Positions 12,262-18,714 of a stretch of DNA of 20,329 nucleotides are shown here, piece after piece. Position 1 is the first letter of the stretch, and each line of letters starts with the position of its first letter. The translations under genes were made by a program, and so were the position numbers. Source of the stretch: a virus; IMG/VR virus record IMGVR_UViG_3300023096_000020, positions 1 to 20,329 of that record. One strand, 5' to 3'. Under the pieces are notes generated by a model, which did not search any database, was not told the origin of the DNA, and saw only the letters and a program-made list of their open reading frames with translations.

Positions 12262-12588
12262 TTATCTTTGGCAAACTAATTTTTTAGCCTTGCTTGCTGA
12301 AATAGCATATACTACATTCATTTTTGCATTCCCGTATTTATCTTTTGACCCATCTACAGAATAGATAGTAAATTTAGCTTTAGGAAAATCCATACACCAA
12401 ACTCCGTCTTTTAACTCTTCGTGTAAAAGGTTTACGGCTCTTGAAAAATCAGTTTCAAATGTTGCGTAATTACAAACCCCGTCAACTAATGATCTTTTGT
12501 AAACAGAACATTCTATGTATCCGAAATAATCACATTCTGCAACGAAAATTGGGTGTTTTTTAGTCGGTATTATAAAATCATTTTCCAT
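12262..12588 (-). CDS. Hypothetical early protein, 108 aa
   Basis: The protein begins MENDFIIPTKKHPIFVAECD and is beta-rich in its first half, with several aromatic residues and cysteines (19, 27, 39, 65). The C-terminal part has the strand KAKFTIYSVDG followed by NAKMNVVYAISASKAKKLVC. No known motif is seen. Its leader shares about 18 bases with the promoter-leader repeat at 6447 (the minus-strand phrase AATACTTATTATTATG), which fixes the start. Function unknown. Confidence 0.65.
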   Translation of the reverse strand: MENDFIIPTKKHPIFVAECDYFGYIECSVYKRSLVDGVCNYATFETDFSRAVNLLHEELKDGVWCMDFPKAKFTIYSVDGSKDKYGNAKMNVVYAISASKAKKLVCQR

Positions 12589-12599
12589 AATAATAAGTA

Positions 12600-12764
12600 T
12601 TAGTTGTTTTTAAGATCAATAAAAGATTTTCCATTGTTGTTGATTTCGTAAACGAATTTAAATCCGCTTCCATCTTCAAATTGACAATGTGTAATCTCGC
12701 CTGAATTAACTCCGAATCTTTTTGAAATTTCAATAATTGCTTGAATAAGTGTAAATTTTTGCAT
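12600..12764 (-). CDS. Small hypothetical protein, 54 aa, first gene of the early unit
   Basis: I chose the ATG at 12764-12762, giving MQKFTLIQAIIEISKRFGVN and an end of KSFIDLKNN. A longer reading to 12824 would run through the promoter and leader repeat, so it is rejected. The fold looks helix then beta: GEITHCQFEDGSGFKFVYEI (22-41) is a strand-rich segment. The gene starts about 32 bases downstream of the -7 element, as does the 51-aa gene after the other promoter copy. No family recognised. Confidence 0.65.
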   Translation of the reverse strand: MQKFTLIQAIIEISKRFGVNSGEITHCQFEDGSGFKFVYEINNNGKSFIDLKNN

Positions 12765-12769
12765 AATGT

Positions 12770-12805
12770 TAAGTATTAATTGTTGTTTGATGTAGCAAAT
12801 GTAAT
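12770..12805 (-). repeat. 36-bp promoter-leader repeat, copy 2
   Basis: Perfect copy of 6447-6482. The two copies head the two early transcription units and lie at the same distance from their first ATG within a few bases. Identical untranslated sequence 6.3 kb apart, next to unrelated proteins, suggests selection for shared regulation or a recent copying event. Confidence 0.85.
12796..12803 (-). promoter_or_regulatory. Bacteroidota -7 promoter element, early unit
   Basis: The minus strand reads TACATTTG, a perfect TAnnTTTG element. No clear TTG -33 element is visible 17-23 bases upstream, unlike the copy at 6473. The promoter may therefore be weak or need an activator. It lies just past the terminator at 12870-12893, which makes it the start of the unit from 12764 to 6518. 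Confidence 0.68.
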
Positions 12806-12869
12806 GATAATTTATATACGGCACGTATTTATATTAAAATTTAACACTTTTATTTTCACACAAAACAAA

Positions 12870-12893
12870 AAACCCCTGTAAATACAAGGGTTT
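12870..12893 (-). terminator. Intrinsic terminator after the Acb2/Tad1-like gene
   Basis: The stem 12888-12893 with 12870-12875 (AAACCC/GGGTTT) continues, after one mismatch, as TGT/ACA (12877-12879 with 12884-12886) around a 4-base loop. In the minus-strand transcript the stem is followed by TTTTTTGTTTTG. The stop of the 73-aa gene is 20 bases before the stem. This ends the accessory unit. Confidence 0.8.
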
Positions 12894-12913
12894 AAGATTG
12901 AAAATAGTTTGTT

Positions 12914-13135
12914 TTACTTTTCGCTTTCGGCTAATTTTACCGCCCACATACACGCTTCTTCGTAAGCCGTAACAGCCAACGCGGCTAGTCTTGGATCTAA
13001 ATGTCGGTTTTCATCGATAAGATTCAAAATATTAGCCGTTGATTCTTTGAAGTAGTTTACGTTACCTACTCCATCTGGATTAAACTCAGTCCTTACTGTC
13101 TTTTCTCCAAAACTTAATTGTTTAACTTCACTCAT
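12914..13135 (-). CDS. Acb2/Tad1-like helical-hairpin protein, candidate anti-CBASS or anti-Thoeris sponge
   Basis: The 73-residue protein reads FGEKTVRTEFNPDGVGNVNY (9-28), then an amphipathic helix KESTANILNLIDEN, then HLDPRLAALAVTAYEEACMW and AVKLAESEK. The pattern GEK..V...FNP.G then DPR..A.A.T..EEA.MW..K resembles what I recall of the Acb2/Tad1 hairpin domain (also seen as DUF7681). Phages use these small oligomeric proteins to bind cyclic oligonucleotides or cADPR-type signals and so silence CBASS or Thoeris immunity. Arg49, Thr56, Trp64 and Lys67 line the C-terminal helix. The gene closes a separately promoted and terminated unit, as expected of accessory cargo. Family resemblance is moderate; ligand and activity are unknown. 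Confidence 0.6.
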   Translation of the reverse strand: MSEVKQLSFGEKTVRTEFNPDGVGNVNYFKESTANILNLIDENRHLDPRLAALAVTAYEEACMWAVKLAESEK

Positions 13136-13157
13136 ATTTATAAAATTTAATTGTTTA

Positions 13158-13343
13158 CTATTGTTTGTCGATGTTCTTTGTAGCGGTCGAAACTCCGATG
13201 CTTATAGCGACTTTTGAGAACCATTTTAGTACCTTTCCTGCGATGGTTTTCGGCTTCCATTCGCTTAGTAGTTCTTCAGATGCTTTATTTACTACTTCTA
13301 CTCCAGCGTGTTGGATTTCTTTTGAGGGTTTAGACTGTGGCAT
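13158..13343 (-). CDS. Small hypothetical protein of the accessory unit, 61 aa
   Basis: The protein begins MPQSKPSKEIQHAGVEVVNK. It has a helical middle (ASEELLSEWKPKTIAGKVLK) and an amphipathic or mildly hydrophobic stretch, VLKWFSKVAISIGVSTATKN (38-57), which could lie on a membrane surface. It starts 2 bases after the preceding stop and precedes the Acb2/Tad1-like gene by 22 bases. No family is recognised. Its place between two small accessory genes suggests a phage-host interaction role, but nothing in the sequence proves it. Confidence 0.58.
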   Translation of the reverse strand: MPQSKPSKEIQHAGVEVVNKASEELLSEWKPKTIAGKVLKWFSKVAISIGVSTATKNIDKQ

Positions 13344-13345
13344 AG

Positions 13346-13537
13346 TTATATTGTAATTTGATCGTAAGCCGTTTCTAACTCTAATTGTCTTTTATCAGTA
13401 ATAATACTAAATGTTCCGTATTGGGTTTTATGCTCCCAAATAATAGTTTCATCGTCTAACACAGTTCGTTGATAATATTTAGGCATATCATTTTGTAACT
13501 CATAGAAAAATAATTCTTGTAATAATACTTTTTTCAT
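13346..13537 (-). CDS. Small hypothetical protein, first gene of the accessory unit, 63 aa
   Basis: I chose the ATG at 13537-13535 (MKKVLLQELFFYELQNDMPK) over the upstream ATG at 13558, because the latter falls inside the promoter's -7 element region. The body is beta-rich: YYQRTVLDDETIIWEHKTQY (21-40), then GTFSIITDKRQLELETAYDQ. There is no signal peptide or motif. The leader shares the A/T-rich phrase TAAAATTATG with other genes. Function unknown. Confidence 0.6.
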   Translation of the reverse strand: MKKVLLQELFFYELQNDMPKYYQRTVLDDETIIWEHKTQYGTFSIITDKRQLELETAYDQITI

Positions 13538-13555
13538 AATTTTAAATTTAGTTAT

Positions 13556-13587
13556 CAAAACTACACAAAAACATCTTAATTATACAA
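13556..13587 (-). promoter_or_regulatory. Promoter of the accessory unit
   Basis: The minus strand carries TAGTTTTG at 13563-13556 (TAnnTTTG) and TTG at 13587-13585, separated by 21 bases, within the spacing usual for Flavobacterium promoters. The first ATG is 18 bases past the -7 element. A terminator lies upstream (13630-13658), so this unit is insulated from the lysis and tail transcript. Confidence 0.75.
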
Positions 13588-13629
13588 ATATGTAGTAAAT
13601 AAAAAGAAATAAATCTGCTTAAATAAAAA

Positions 13630-13658
13630 AACCGTTCTCTGTGTTATCAGGAACGGTT
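13630..13658. terminator. Strong bidirectional intrinsic terminator
   Basis: AACCGTTC (13630-13637) pairs perfectly with GAACGGTT (13651-13658) around a 13-base loop. An A-run precedes it (13625-13629) and a T-run follows (13659-13664, one C), so it can stop transcripts from either side. In minus-strand sense it ends the tail, lysis and endonuclease transcript. Confidence 0.85.
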
Positions 13659-13706
13659 CTTTTTCATCAACCAATCAAAACTATAAATTATGAAGTTCAA
13701 ATATAG

Positions 13707-14261
13707 TTATTTAATTGTAATAAATACTTTTTTAGGCTTATATTCTATTAATTCTTTTGTCGTTATCAATCCTTTTAAATATTTTTTGTAATAAACATTT
13801 CTTATACAAGAAAACTTTACTCCTAAATATTCAGCCCATTGCGAGAGAGTTTTCTCTTGCCCTTCATAATTTATAATTATATTATTTGTTCTGTTGTTAT
13901 TTTGCTCTTTAGGAGTTGCCCATCTGCAGTTATCTCTTGAATACCCTTTTGAGTTGTCAATCCTATCAACAGTTTTTCCATGTTCATAGCTTTCCAACAT
14001 ATCGTCACAAAATCCCTTAAAAGTTTCCCATTTAGAGCAATACGTTATTCCTTTATCAAAATATTTTCTTTTTGAACTTTGCCCTGATGTTCCTTTACAT
14101 CTTGCTTTTATGGAACGCCAAGAGTTATGGAATGGAGTATGATACATTCCGTGGTAATCGGATCTATCCTTCCAAGATTTTACAATTCCTAATCTTACCT
14201 TTTCTTTTTCTTCTGCAGTAAGAAGATAGCCTTTTACAAATTTACCTTTATCGTCTCTCAT
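13707..14261 (-). CDS. HNH-type homing endonuclease with NUMOD-like flanks
   Basis: The 184-residue protein begins with a NUMOD3-like basic element, DKGKFVKGYLLTAEEKEKVR (4-23). The central region is YFDKGITYCSKWETFKGFCD (67-86), then KTVDRIDNSKGYSRDNCRWA (96-115) and EQNNNRTNN (119-127). That is the pattern of phage HNH/AP2-like homing nucleases, with DRIDN and NCRW as the key blocks. The C-terminus, YEGQEKTLSQWAEYLGVKFS (132-151), resembles a NUMOD1-type DNA-recognition helix. Such genes move by cutting alleles that lack them. It sits between the lysis cassette and a terminator, a common free-standing location. It appears intact. Confidence 0.82.
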   Translation of the reverse strand: MRDDKGKFVKGYLLTAEEKEKVRLGIVKSWKDRSDYHGMYHTPFHNSWRSIKARCKGTSGQSSKRKYFDKGITYCSKWETFKGFCDDMLESYEHGKTVDRIDNSKGYSRDNCRWATPKEQNNNRTNNIIINYEGQEKTLSQWAEYLGVKFSCIRNVYYKKYLKGLITTKELIEYKPKKVFITIK

Positions 14262-14265
14262 AAAA

Positions 14266-14273
14266 CAAAGATA
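14266..14273 (-). promoter_or_regulatory. Possible promoter for the endonuclease gene
   Basis: The minus strand reads TATCTTTG, matching TAnnTTTG, only four bases before the endonuclease ATG. If used, the transcript would be leaderless or nearly so. No convincing TTG -33 element is present 17-23 bases upstream, so this could be chance. Confidence 0.35.
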
Positions 14274-14290
14274 CGAATTAAATCTTACTG

Positions 14291-14683
14291 TTAGGATATG
14301 GTAATAAAAATCTTTTCTTTTTTTGCTGCAGCTTCTAATTTAGTCATTAATCTGCTCATTGCCATTTTACTATTTCCAACAAAGTCTGTCGATTTAGTAA
14401 TTCCCAATAAAACACAGCCTTCGGTATGTTCTGCAGTATTACCACTATGAATCCTGATTCCCTCAAAACCTGGAACATTATTTATTAATGGCAGAACCTT
14501 TTTAAATCGGTTTGACATTGTTAAAGTAACTTCATATCTACCCTTAGGTATTGCAGTTTTTCCATATACTTTTTTATCTCTTTCAACATCTTCAAGAGTA
14601 AAGCACTCAAATTTACCGTTAATGGATAAATCTCCTATGGTACTTTTGTCGGTCTTTGTGTTTCTGTTCAATACTATTTCCAT
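14291..14683 (-). CDS. DUF5675 family protein, candidate cell-wall lysis enzyme
   Basis: The 130-residue protein matches the DUF5675 pattern. It begins MEIVLNRNTKTDKSTIGDLS, then KTAIPKGRYEVTLTMSNRFK (42-61), then GFEGIRIHSGNTAEHTEGCV (72-91). The His79...Gly89-Cys90 arrangement recalls the L,D-transpeptidase active-site motif, so a peptidoglycan role is often proposed for the family, though it is not proven. The length is typical. It lies directly downstream of a holin-like gene and no other lysin is visible in the window. It is therefore the best lysis enzyme candidate by position. No signal peptide, so it would need the holin. Confidence 0.75.
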   Translation of the reverse strand: MEIVLNRNTKTDKSTIGDLSINGKFECFTLEDVERDKKVYGKTAIPKGRYEVTLTMSNRFKKVLPLINNVPGFEGIRIHSGNTAEHTEGCVLLGITKSTDFVGNSKMAMSRLMTKLEAAAKKEKIFITIS

Positions 14684-14695
14684 AACTATGAATTA

Positions 14696-15052
14696 TTAAT
14701 TATTCTGATTTTTACCTGACAAAGCTAAAAATAAGTTGTTTATCAAAGCAGTTAAAAATGTATCGATGTTAAATTTATAGATTAAAAACTCGCCAATTTT
14801 ATCGGAAATTATCGCTACTAAGGCAATTGCTGGCGAAACGTAATGAGCCGAACAGCTTTCTTCAATAAATCCCGATAGTAGCCAAGCTCCGCCAATTCCT
14901 ATGAACATCGATAATATTACGTTTATCAATGATACTTTTGTTTTATCTTTTTTCATTTCGATTGCTATTTTAATTCCAACCCCGACAAAAGCAGGAATGA
15001 ATATTTTTATAAAGTTAGGCAACCATTCTGTATCTTGTATCTTTTCTAACAT
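14696..15052 (-). CDS. Holin-like membrane protein, 118 aa
   Basis: The protein has three hydrophobic segments near residues 17-32 (IFIPAFVGVGIKIAIE), 44-61 (NVILSMFIGIGGAWLLSG) and 73-90 (SPAIALVAIISDKIGEFL), plus a weaker one around 98-112. A charged loop (MKKDKTKVS) lies after the first. Length, number of segments and position one gene before the DUF5675 protein fit a phage holin. It overlaps the 3' end of the upstream membrane gene by 38 bases. Class III or LydA-like membership is possible but not shown. Confidence 0.68.
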   Translation of the reverse strand: MLEKIQDTEWLPNFIKIFIPAFVGVGIKIAIEMKKDKTKVSLINVILSMFIGIGGAWLLSGFIEESCSAHYVSPAIALVAIISDKIGEFLIYKFNIDTFLTALINNLFLALSGKNQNN

Positions 15053-15350
15053 TCCTTTGTGATTTTACAAACCATAATATGGGTATAATTATAAATAATA
15101 ACATTTCGCTTACGCATATCTTTTCCCATACATTAAAAGTTTCATCCACAAAGTTATTAAGCGATGCGCAAAACAAGAAAAAAGCTATAAACGATGATTT
15201 GTTCTGCGAAAGTATAAAAGTACATAAAACAAATATAAAAAAGGCGTTTACAGATTCAAAAATATGAAAGCCTAAATAGTTTTCTATTTCTTGCCAAAAC
15301 ATATAATTAAGCACCTCTGCAAACGCCACTATGTAAAGAACGGTTTTCAT
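15015..15350 (-). CDS. Multi-pass membrane protein of the lysis region, 111 aa
   Basis: Four hydrophobic segments are visible: around 3-18 (TVLYIVAFAEVLNYMF), 35-50 (AFFIFVLCTFILSQNK), 52-66 (SFIAFFLFCASLNNF) and 81-95 (VSEMLLFIIIPILWF). A strongly basic tail follows, KSQRNVRKDTRYRMVA. It could be a second holin or an antiholin that partners the overlapping 118-aa protein, but no family is recognised. The ATG overlaps the preceding TGA by four bases. Confidence 0.62.
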   Translation of the reverse strand: MKTVLYIVAFAEVLNYMFWQEIENYLGFHIFESVNAFFIFVLCTFILSQNKSSFIAFFLFCASLNNFVDETFNVWEKICVSEMLLFIIIPILWFVKSQRNVRKDTRYRMVA

Positions 15351-15469
15351 CGCCTTTTAGGTCGTGTTCCGATTAATTCAAGTCCTACAGCGGACAAAAT
15401 TTCTTCTGCTCTTTTAATCGCCTCGGATTCTTCTTCTGTAGCTTTTCTAGGTTCTAGTACTTTGCTCAT
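15347..15469 (-). CDS. Small charged protein of the lysis region, 40 aa
   Basis: A 40-codon frame begins MSKVLEPRKATEEESEAIKR and ends LELIGTRPKRR. It is one long charged helix with a basic tail, no membrane segment and no cysteine. The stop overlaps the ATG of the 111-aa membrane protein in ATGA, so it is translationally coupled. It is 40 bases from the preceding gene. Function unknown. Confidence 0.62.
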   Translation of the reverse strand: MSKVLEPRKATEEESEAIKRAEEILSAVGLELIGTRPKRR

Positions 15470-15508
15470 AATTTTAATTTTATATTATTAATTTTTTTTC
15501 TAGGTTGG

Positions 15509-15799
15509 CTATAAAAAACGCTCAACTGATTTTGCATTCTCTAATGTTTTTTCTCCTTTTCCAGTAACCGCAATTACTTTTGACGGAGAAAGGAAATTAA
15601 CGATTAAATATCCAATACCGCCTGATATTGCAAATCCTAGAATCTTTTTAGGTTCGAAATTAAATTCAGCACCCGTTTGTAAAGCGTTAGACCATTCCAT
15701 TAAAACAGGAACTACAGACGATGCGATTGCTGTTAATAGTCCTCTTAAAAAATCTCTTAAGCCTAATGTAAATTGTTTTGAAGTTGTTACTGTTGCCAT
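15509..15799 (-). CDS. Small phage membrane protein, possible holin, 96 aa
   Basis: The protein begins MATVTTSKQFTLGLRDFLRG. A hydrophobic segment at 20-34 (GLLTAIASSVVPVLM) and another at 54-70 (LGFAISGGIGYLIVNFL) flank a polar loop with NALQTGAEFNFEPKK. A cytoplasmic tail follows, with GKGEKTLENAKSVERFL. This two-segment layout, with the MATxTTSKQF-like start, recurs in Bacteroidota phages near tail and lysis genes, where it is usually unnamed or called holin-like. It is one of three membrane proteins in a row. Its role is inferred from position. Confidence 0.62.
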   Translation of the reverse strand: MATVTTSKQFTLGLRDFLRGLLTAIASSVVPVLMEWSNALQTGAEFNFEPKKILGFAISGGIGYLIVNFLSPSKVIAVTGKGEKTLENAKSVERFL

Positions 15800-15803
15800 T
15801 TTA

Positions 15804-16400
15804 TTATTTTTGATTAATTAAAACATCTACCAATGCACCATTTACATTTGAATAGTTCGGCAATAAACCTATAACATCCGTCCTATTTCTTACCAAAACA
15901 GTAAAACCCGTAGTGCTTATAGATGTAATTCTAATATTCTGCGTATCAGTTGCATTTATAATGTTAGCCTGAATATTTGGAGCAACAGAATAAGCTGTTC
16001 CAAATGTAACTGTATAAATACCTGATGCGTTAGTTGTTCCTGAAAAAGTTTCTTGTCTCTTTGCGGTGCTCGGTATTTTATAGAATAAAAGCCAACGCCC
16101 TGAACTTGGAGTTAGATTTGGCTTTATAACTGTAGTTCCGTTATCTACAGCTGTAGAAGTAGGATTCCAATACCATTGTTCAGGCGTTGTGTCAAACATG
16201 GTAGTATGACCAATGATCTGTATTTGTTGATTGTCTGGTTGCCCCTCAAACTCATACATTTCACTCCTTAAAGGCGCACTTAAAAATGTCATTGGGTCGT
16301 AAACACCTCTTGCAGATGTTTTTTGGACTTGGCTTTCTTTTTTATCGCAAGAGGTTGCGAATGTCAACAGAACTAATGCTAAAATAAATATTTTTTTCAT
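15804..16400 (-). CDS. Lipoprotein with phage receptor-binding-like C-terminus, 198 aa
   Basis: The start MKKIFILALVLLTFATSCDK has a basic n-region, hydrophobic core and lipobox ending in Cys18, so Sec export and lipidation are expected. The middle holds TPEQWYWNPTSTAVDNGTTV (72-91) and NLTPSSGRWLLFYK, phrases common in tail-associated proteins. The C-terminal 75 residues (SGIYTVTFGTAYSVAPNIQA onward) resemble H-type-lectin-like tips of flavobacterial phage fibres. A lipid-anchored protein with a fibre-tip domain, next to a secreted fibre-like protein, is unusual. It could be shown on the infected cell surface, for example to block receptors, or the signal could be a relic. Function is not established. 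Confidence 0.7.
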   Translation of the reverse strand: MKKIFILALVLLTFATSCDKKESQVQKTSARGVYDPMTFLSAPLRSEMYEFEGQPDNQQIQIIGHTTMFDTTPEQWYWNPTSTAVDNGTTVIKPNLTPSSGRWLLFYKIPSTAKRQETFSGTTNASGIYTVTFGTAYSVAPNIQANIINATDTQNIRITSISTTGFTVLVRNRTDVIGLLPNYSNVNGALVDVLINQK

Positions 16401-16452
16401 TTTTTAAATGATTTAATTTTTGCCTACTTTGATACGGTTTCAGCTATCCGTT

Positions 16453-18186
16453 TTATTTTGAAACTTCTACCCTTATATCTCCCGATGCAGGATCTTTTGC
16501 TGATCCAGTTGTATTAGCTGCATAAATAGTTACCGTGTTTGCTGCGGTTACAATAGCCGTATAAAAAACCCCATGAATATAAGGTATAGTTGTACCCATT
16601 ACTACAGGCTGACCTTGAACAGCTCCTGTAACAGTTATCGTAGTTGTTGCAGTAGAGTTGGCGGGTATAGAAGGAAAGTCAAAAGCAATAGACGATCCTT
16701 TGAATGGCTGTAATTTCCAAACTGCAGTTCTAAAAGAATCAGACGAAACTATAGATCCAGTACCCATAGTGTCATTACCTATGGATCTTTGCTGAACAAA
16801 TACAGATCCGTTTGCGCCTGCTCCTGTTTCTAGCAATATATTATTAGCACTCCCTCCTGAGATAGCAAAGTTAGATGTTCCAGGTAAAGTTAAAGTACCT
16901 GTAGGGGTTGGGTTATTTAAATCTAATTTAGCCGCTAATTCTGAATCTATTACTATTCTTCCACTCGCATTAGGAAATTGAAAATCCCTATCTCCGGTAA
17001 GATTATCTGTTAAAAGCTTTGCTTTATTTGTAGATGACAAACCCCCAGATATCGCTACGCCAAAAGAGCTACCTGAGGCATTTAAATAGACACCTGTATT
17101 TCCTGTTAATGAAATAGTTCCGCTAGTAGCTCCTGACGATCCATTTGCTAAAACTTGGGTTAAATTTATTTGGTCATATCTCGGAACATTCAAATTACCC
17201 GCTGATAAAGTAGCCGCTCCTGATGTTCCTGCCGTGGTTAAGGATTGAAAAGGAATCGGGATATAAACCTGACCTGATGAGTTTGGCGGAGTATCGTTTA
17301 CTTCTGTAACTACAGATAGCTCTATATTTCCGTTAACGTCTGCTGTAGTTGAATTAACAGACATTGCAAATGTTCCGCTGGTGTTTGGCAACTGCAAATT
17401 AACTTCCTGATCTAAATTTTCCCCTAATATTGCCGCTTTTTTATCTAAATCCCCTGCATTATATACGTATAATGCACCATATATACTTGTAATTCCTCCT
17501 TCGTCTAAATAAATCCTACCAGTATTATCTAAAATATTAAATATCTTAACATTATCGTTAAATTCAACTGGATTAGTTGTTGTCGCTCCATTATCTGTAA
17601 CAGCTTGTAAGTCTAAGCCGTTTGAAACTTCACTAATAGCCGAATTCAATTCTCCTAAGCTTATCAAACGCAAAGGATCTGTGTCAGTAGAATAATCGGC
17701 AAAATACCTAATTAAGCCTCTTGACTGCCAATAATCAGATGCCCTGTTTGTAAAAGATAATAATTCATCTGAGCTAACTAAGCCACCTGTATTAACGGTG
17801 TGATATTTTACACCGTAAAAATGCGATGCTGTAGCATCTCCATTCGGTAAATACATATTTCCGAAACCGCTACCGTTAATATTCAAATAACCAAATTCAG
17901 TACCTGCGTTGTTTAAAAATGATAGTTTCTTTCCTGTGCGTAATTGTATTTCTACATTTCCGATATTGTTATTTCGGATGTTTTCGCCTGTTAAATTCCA
18001 ATTATTTAAAAAAGAAGAAATATTAAGATAGTATAGTCTGTCTGTTCCTGATTTTTGCGCAATTAATTTTGTAGCTGTATTGTCTAATGTTGTTACTGGG
18101 GCAATCCCGTTTGGAAATGGCGTAGGGTTCGATGGTTGCGCAAATGCTATTGCGCTGAACAATAAAAATAAAATTTGTTTTTTCAT
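16453..18186 (-). CDS. Fibre-like protein with Sec signal peptide, 577 aa
   Basis: The N-terminus MKKQILFLLFSAIAFAQPSN is a signal peptide, with cleavage expected near residue 16. The body is a low-complexity beta-rich fibre: repeated strand and turn units, segments such as SGQVYIPIPFQSLTTAGTSG (around 305-324), GNLNVPRYDQ, and glycine-serine-threonine-rich stretches including SGATSGTISLTGNTGVYLNA. The end (QPVVMGTTIPYIHGVFYTAI then NTVTIYAANTTGSA) is the beta-sandwich tail tip usual in Bacteroidota phage fibres. Host adsorption is the expected role. Export by Sec is odd for a virion part assembled in the cytoplasm. It is followed by the lipoprotein gene. Confidence 0.72.
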   Translation of the reverse strand: MKKQILFLLFSAIAFAQPSNPTPFPNGIAPVTTLDNTATKLIAQKSGTDRLYYLNISSFLNNWNLTGENIRNNNIGNVEIQLRTGKKLSFLNNAGTEFGYLNINGSGFGNMYLPNGDATASHFYGVKYHTVNTGGLVSSDELLSFTNRASDYWQSRGLIRYFADYSTDTDPLRLISLGELNSAISEVSNGLDLQAVTDNGATTTNPVEFNDNVKIFNILDNTGRIYLDEGGITSIYGALYVYNAGDLDKKAAILGENLDQEVNLQLPNTSGTFAMSVNSTTADVNGNIELSVVTEVNDTPPNSSGQVYIPIPFQSLTTAGTSGAATLSAGNLNVPRYDQINLTQVLANGSSGATSGTISLTGNTGVYLNASGSSFGVAISGGLSSTNKAKLLTDNLTGDRDFQFPNASGRIVIDSELAAKLDLNNPTPTGTLTLPGTSNFAISGGSANNILLETGAGANGSVFVQQRSIGNDTMGTGSIVSSDSFRTAVWKLQPFKGSSIAFDFPSIPANSTATTTITVTGAVQGQPVVMGTTIPYIHGVFYTAIVTAANTVTIYAANTTGSAKDPASGDIRVEVSK

Positions 18187-18192
18187 TTTTTT

Positions 18193-18714
18193 TTAAATAT
18201 TAGGTTTTAATCCGTCTATGGTTATAAATTCATTTTCTTGCAAAGGTGTTAATATTTGTATAACATTCCCAGAAATATTATAATCGTATGTATAGTTTAA
18301 ATATCTGCCGTCTTGATGCACCGTTACGACTATTGTTGCGTCAGGAATTACATATATTGCTGTAGGATTAGATGCAGAATTCCAATTAAATTGACCGTGA
18401 TATGCTGATATATTGGTTATGATGCTAGAGCCTGAAGAACTGTCAAATCCAGTATATTTTAATTCTTTTAATCTTTGAAACAATTCAACATCAGATAAAA
18501 AATTAGTTTCAACAGCACCGCCCAAAGCCTGTACTGAAACATTAGCTATTTCGTATGATATTCTCTGACTTCCTCCGTATTCTATGATTTGGAATTTACC
18601 AAAATTATCATCTTGTTTAACGTAAAACTTTGAAATAATATAGCCTTTATCAGTACCATTATAGTAATGTTTCCAGATGTTTCCTTCGAATTGTTTTATT
18701 AAGATTGAATCCAT
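18193..18714 (-). CDS. Tail-tip or baseplate-like protein, 173 aa
   Basis: The protein begins MDSILIKQFEGNIWKHYYNG and is beta-rich. Its middle carries a helical junction, SDVELFQRLKELKYTGFDSS (74-93). The C-terminal beta domain NPTAIYVIPDATIVVTVHQD (117-136) continues to the end with NVIQILTPLQENEFITIDGL. It has no signal peptide. Its overlap with the preceding 344-aa gene (TAATG) and the following fibre gene place it in the tail-tip cluster. The family is unnamed; a structural role is inferred from context. Confidence 0.66.
   Translation of the reverse strand: MDSILIKQFEGNIWKHYYNGTDKGYIISKFYVKQDDNFGKFQIIEYGGSQRISYEIANVSVQALGGAVETNFLSDVELFQRLKELKYTGFDSSSGSSIITNISAYHGQFNWNSASNPTAIYVIPDATIVVTVHQDGRYLNYTYDYNISGNVIQILTPLQENEFITIDGLKPNI

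Noticed and set aside
12765-12824. N-terminal extension of the 54-aa gene up to 12824
   Set aside because: The extra codons run through the 36-bp promoter-leader repeat, which is untranslated in its other copy.
13698-13705. TATATTTG on the minus strand right after the endonuclease stop, resembling a -7 element
   Set aside because: A strong terminator follows within 50 bases and there is no gene in between; probably chance in A/T-rich DNA.
11923-15491. Plus-strand frames at 11923-12171, 13165-13356, 15079-15267 and 15291-15491
   Set aside because: All oppose chained minus-strand genes with exact stop-start overlaps or short spacings, and no plus-strand promoter or leader was seen.
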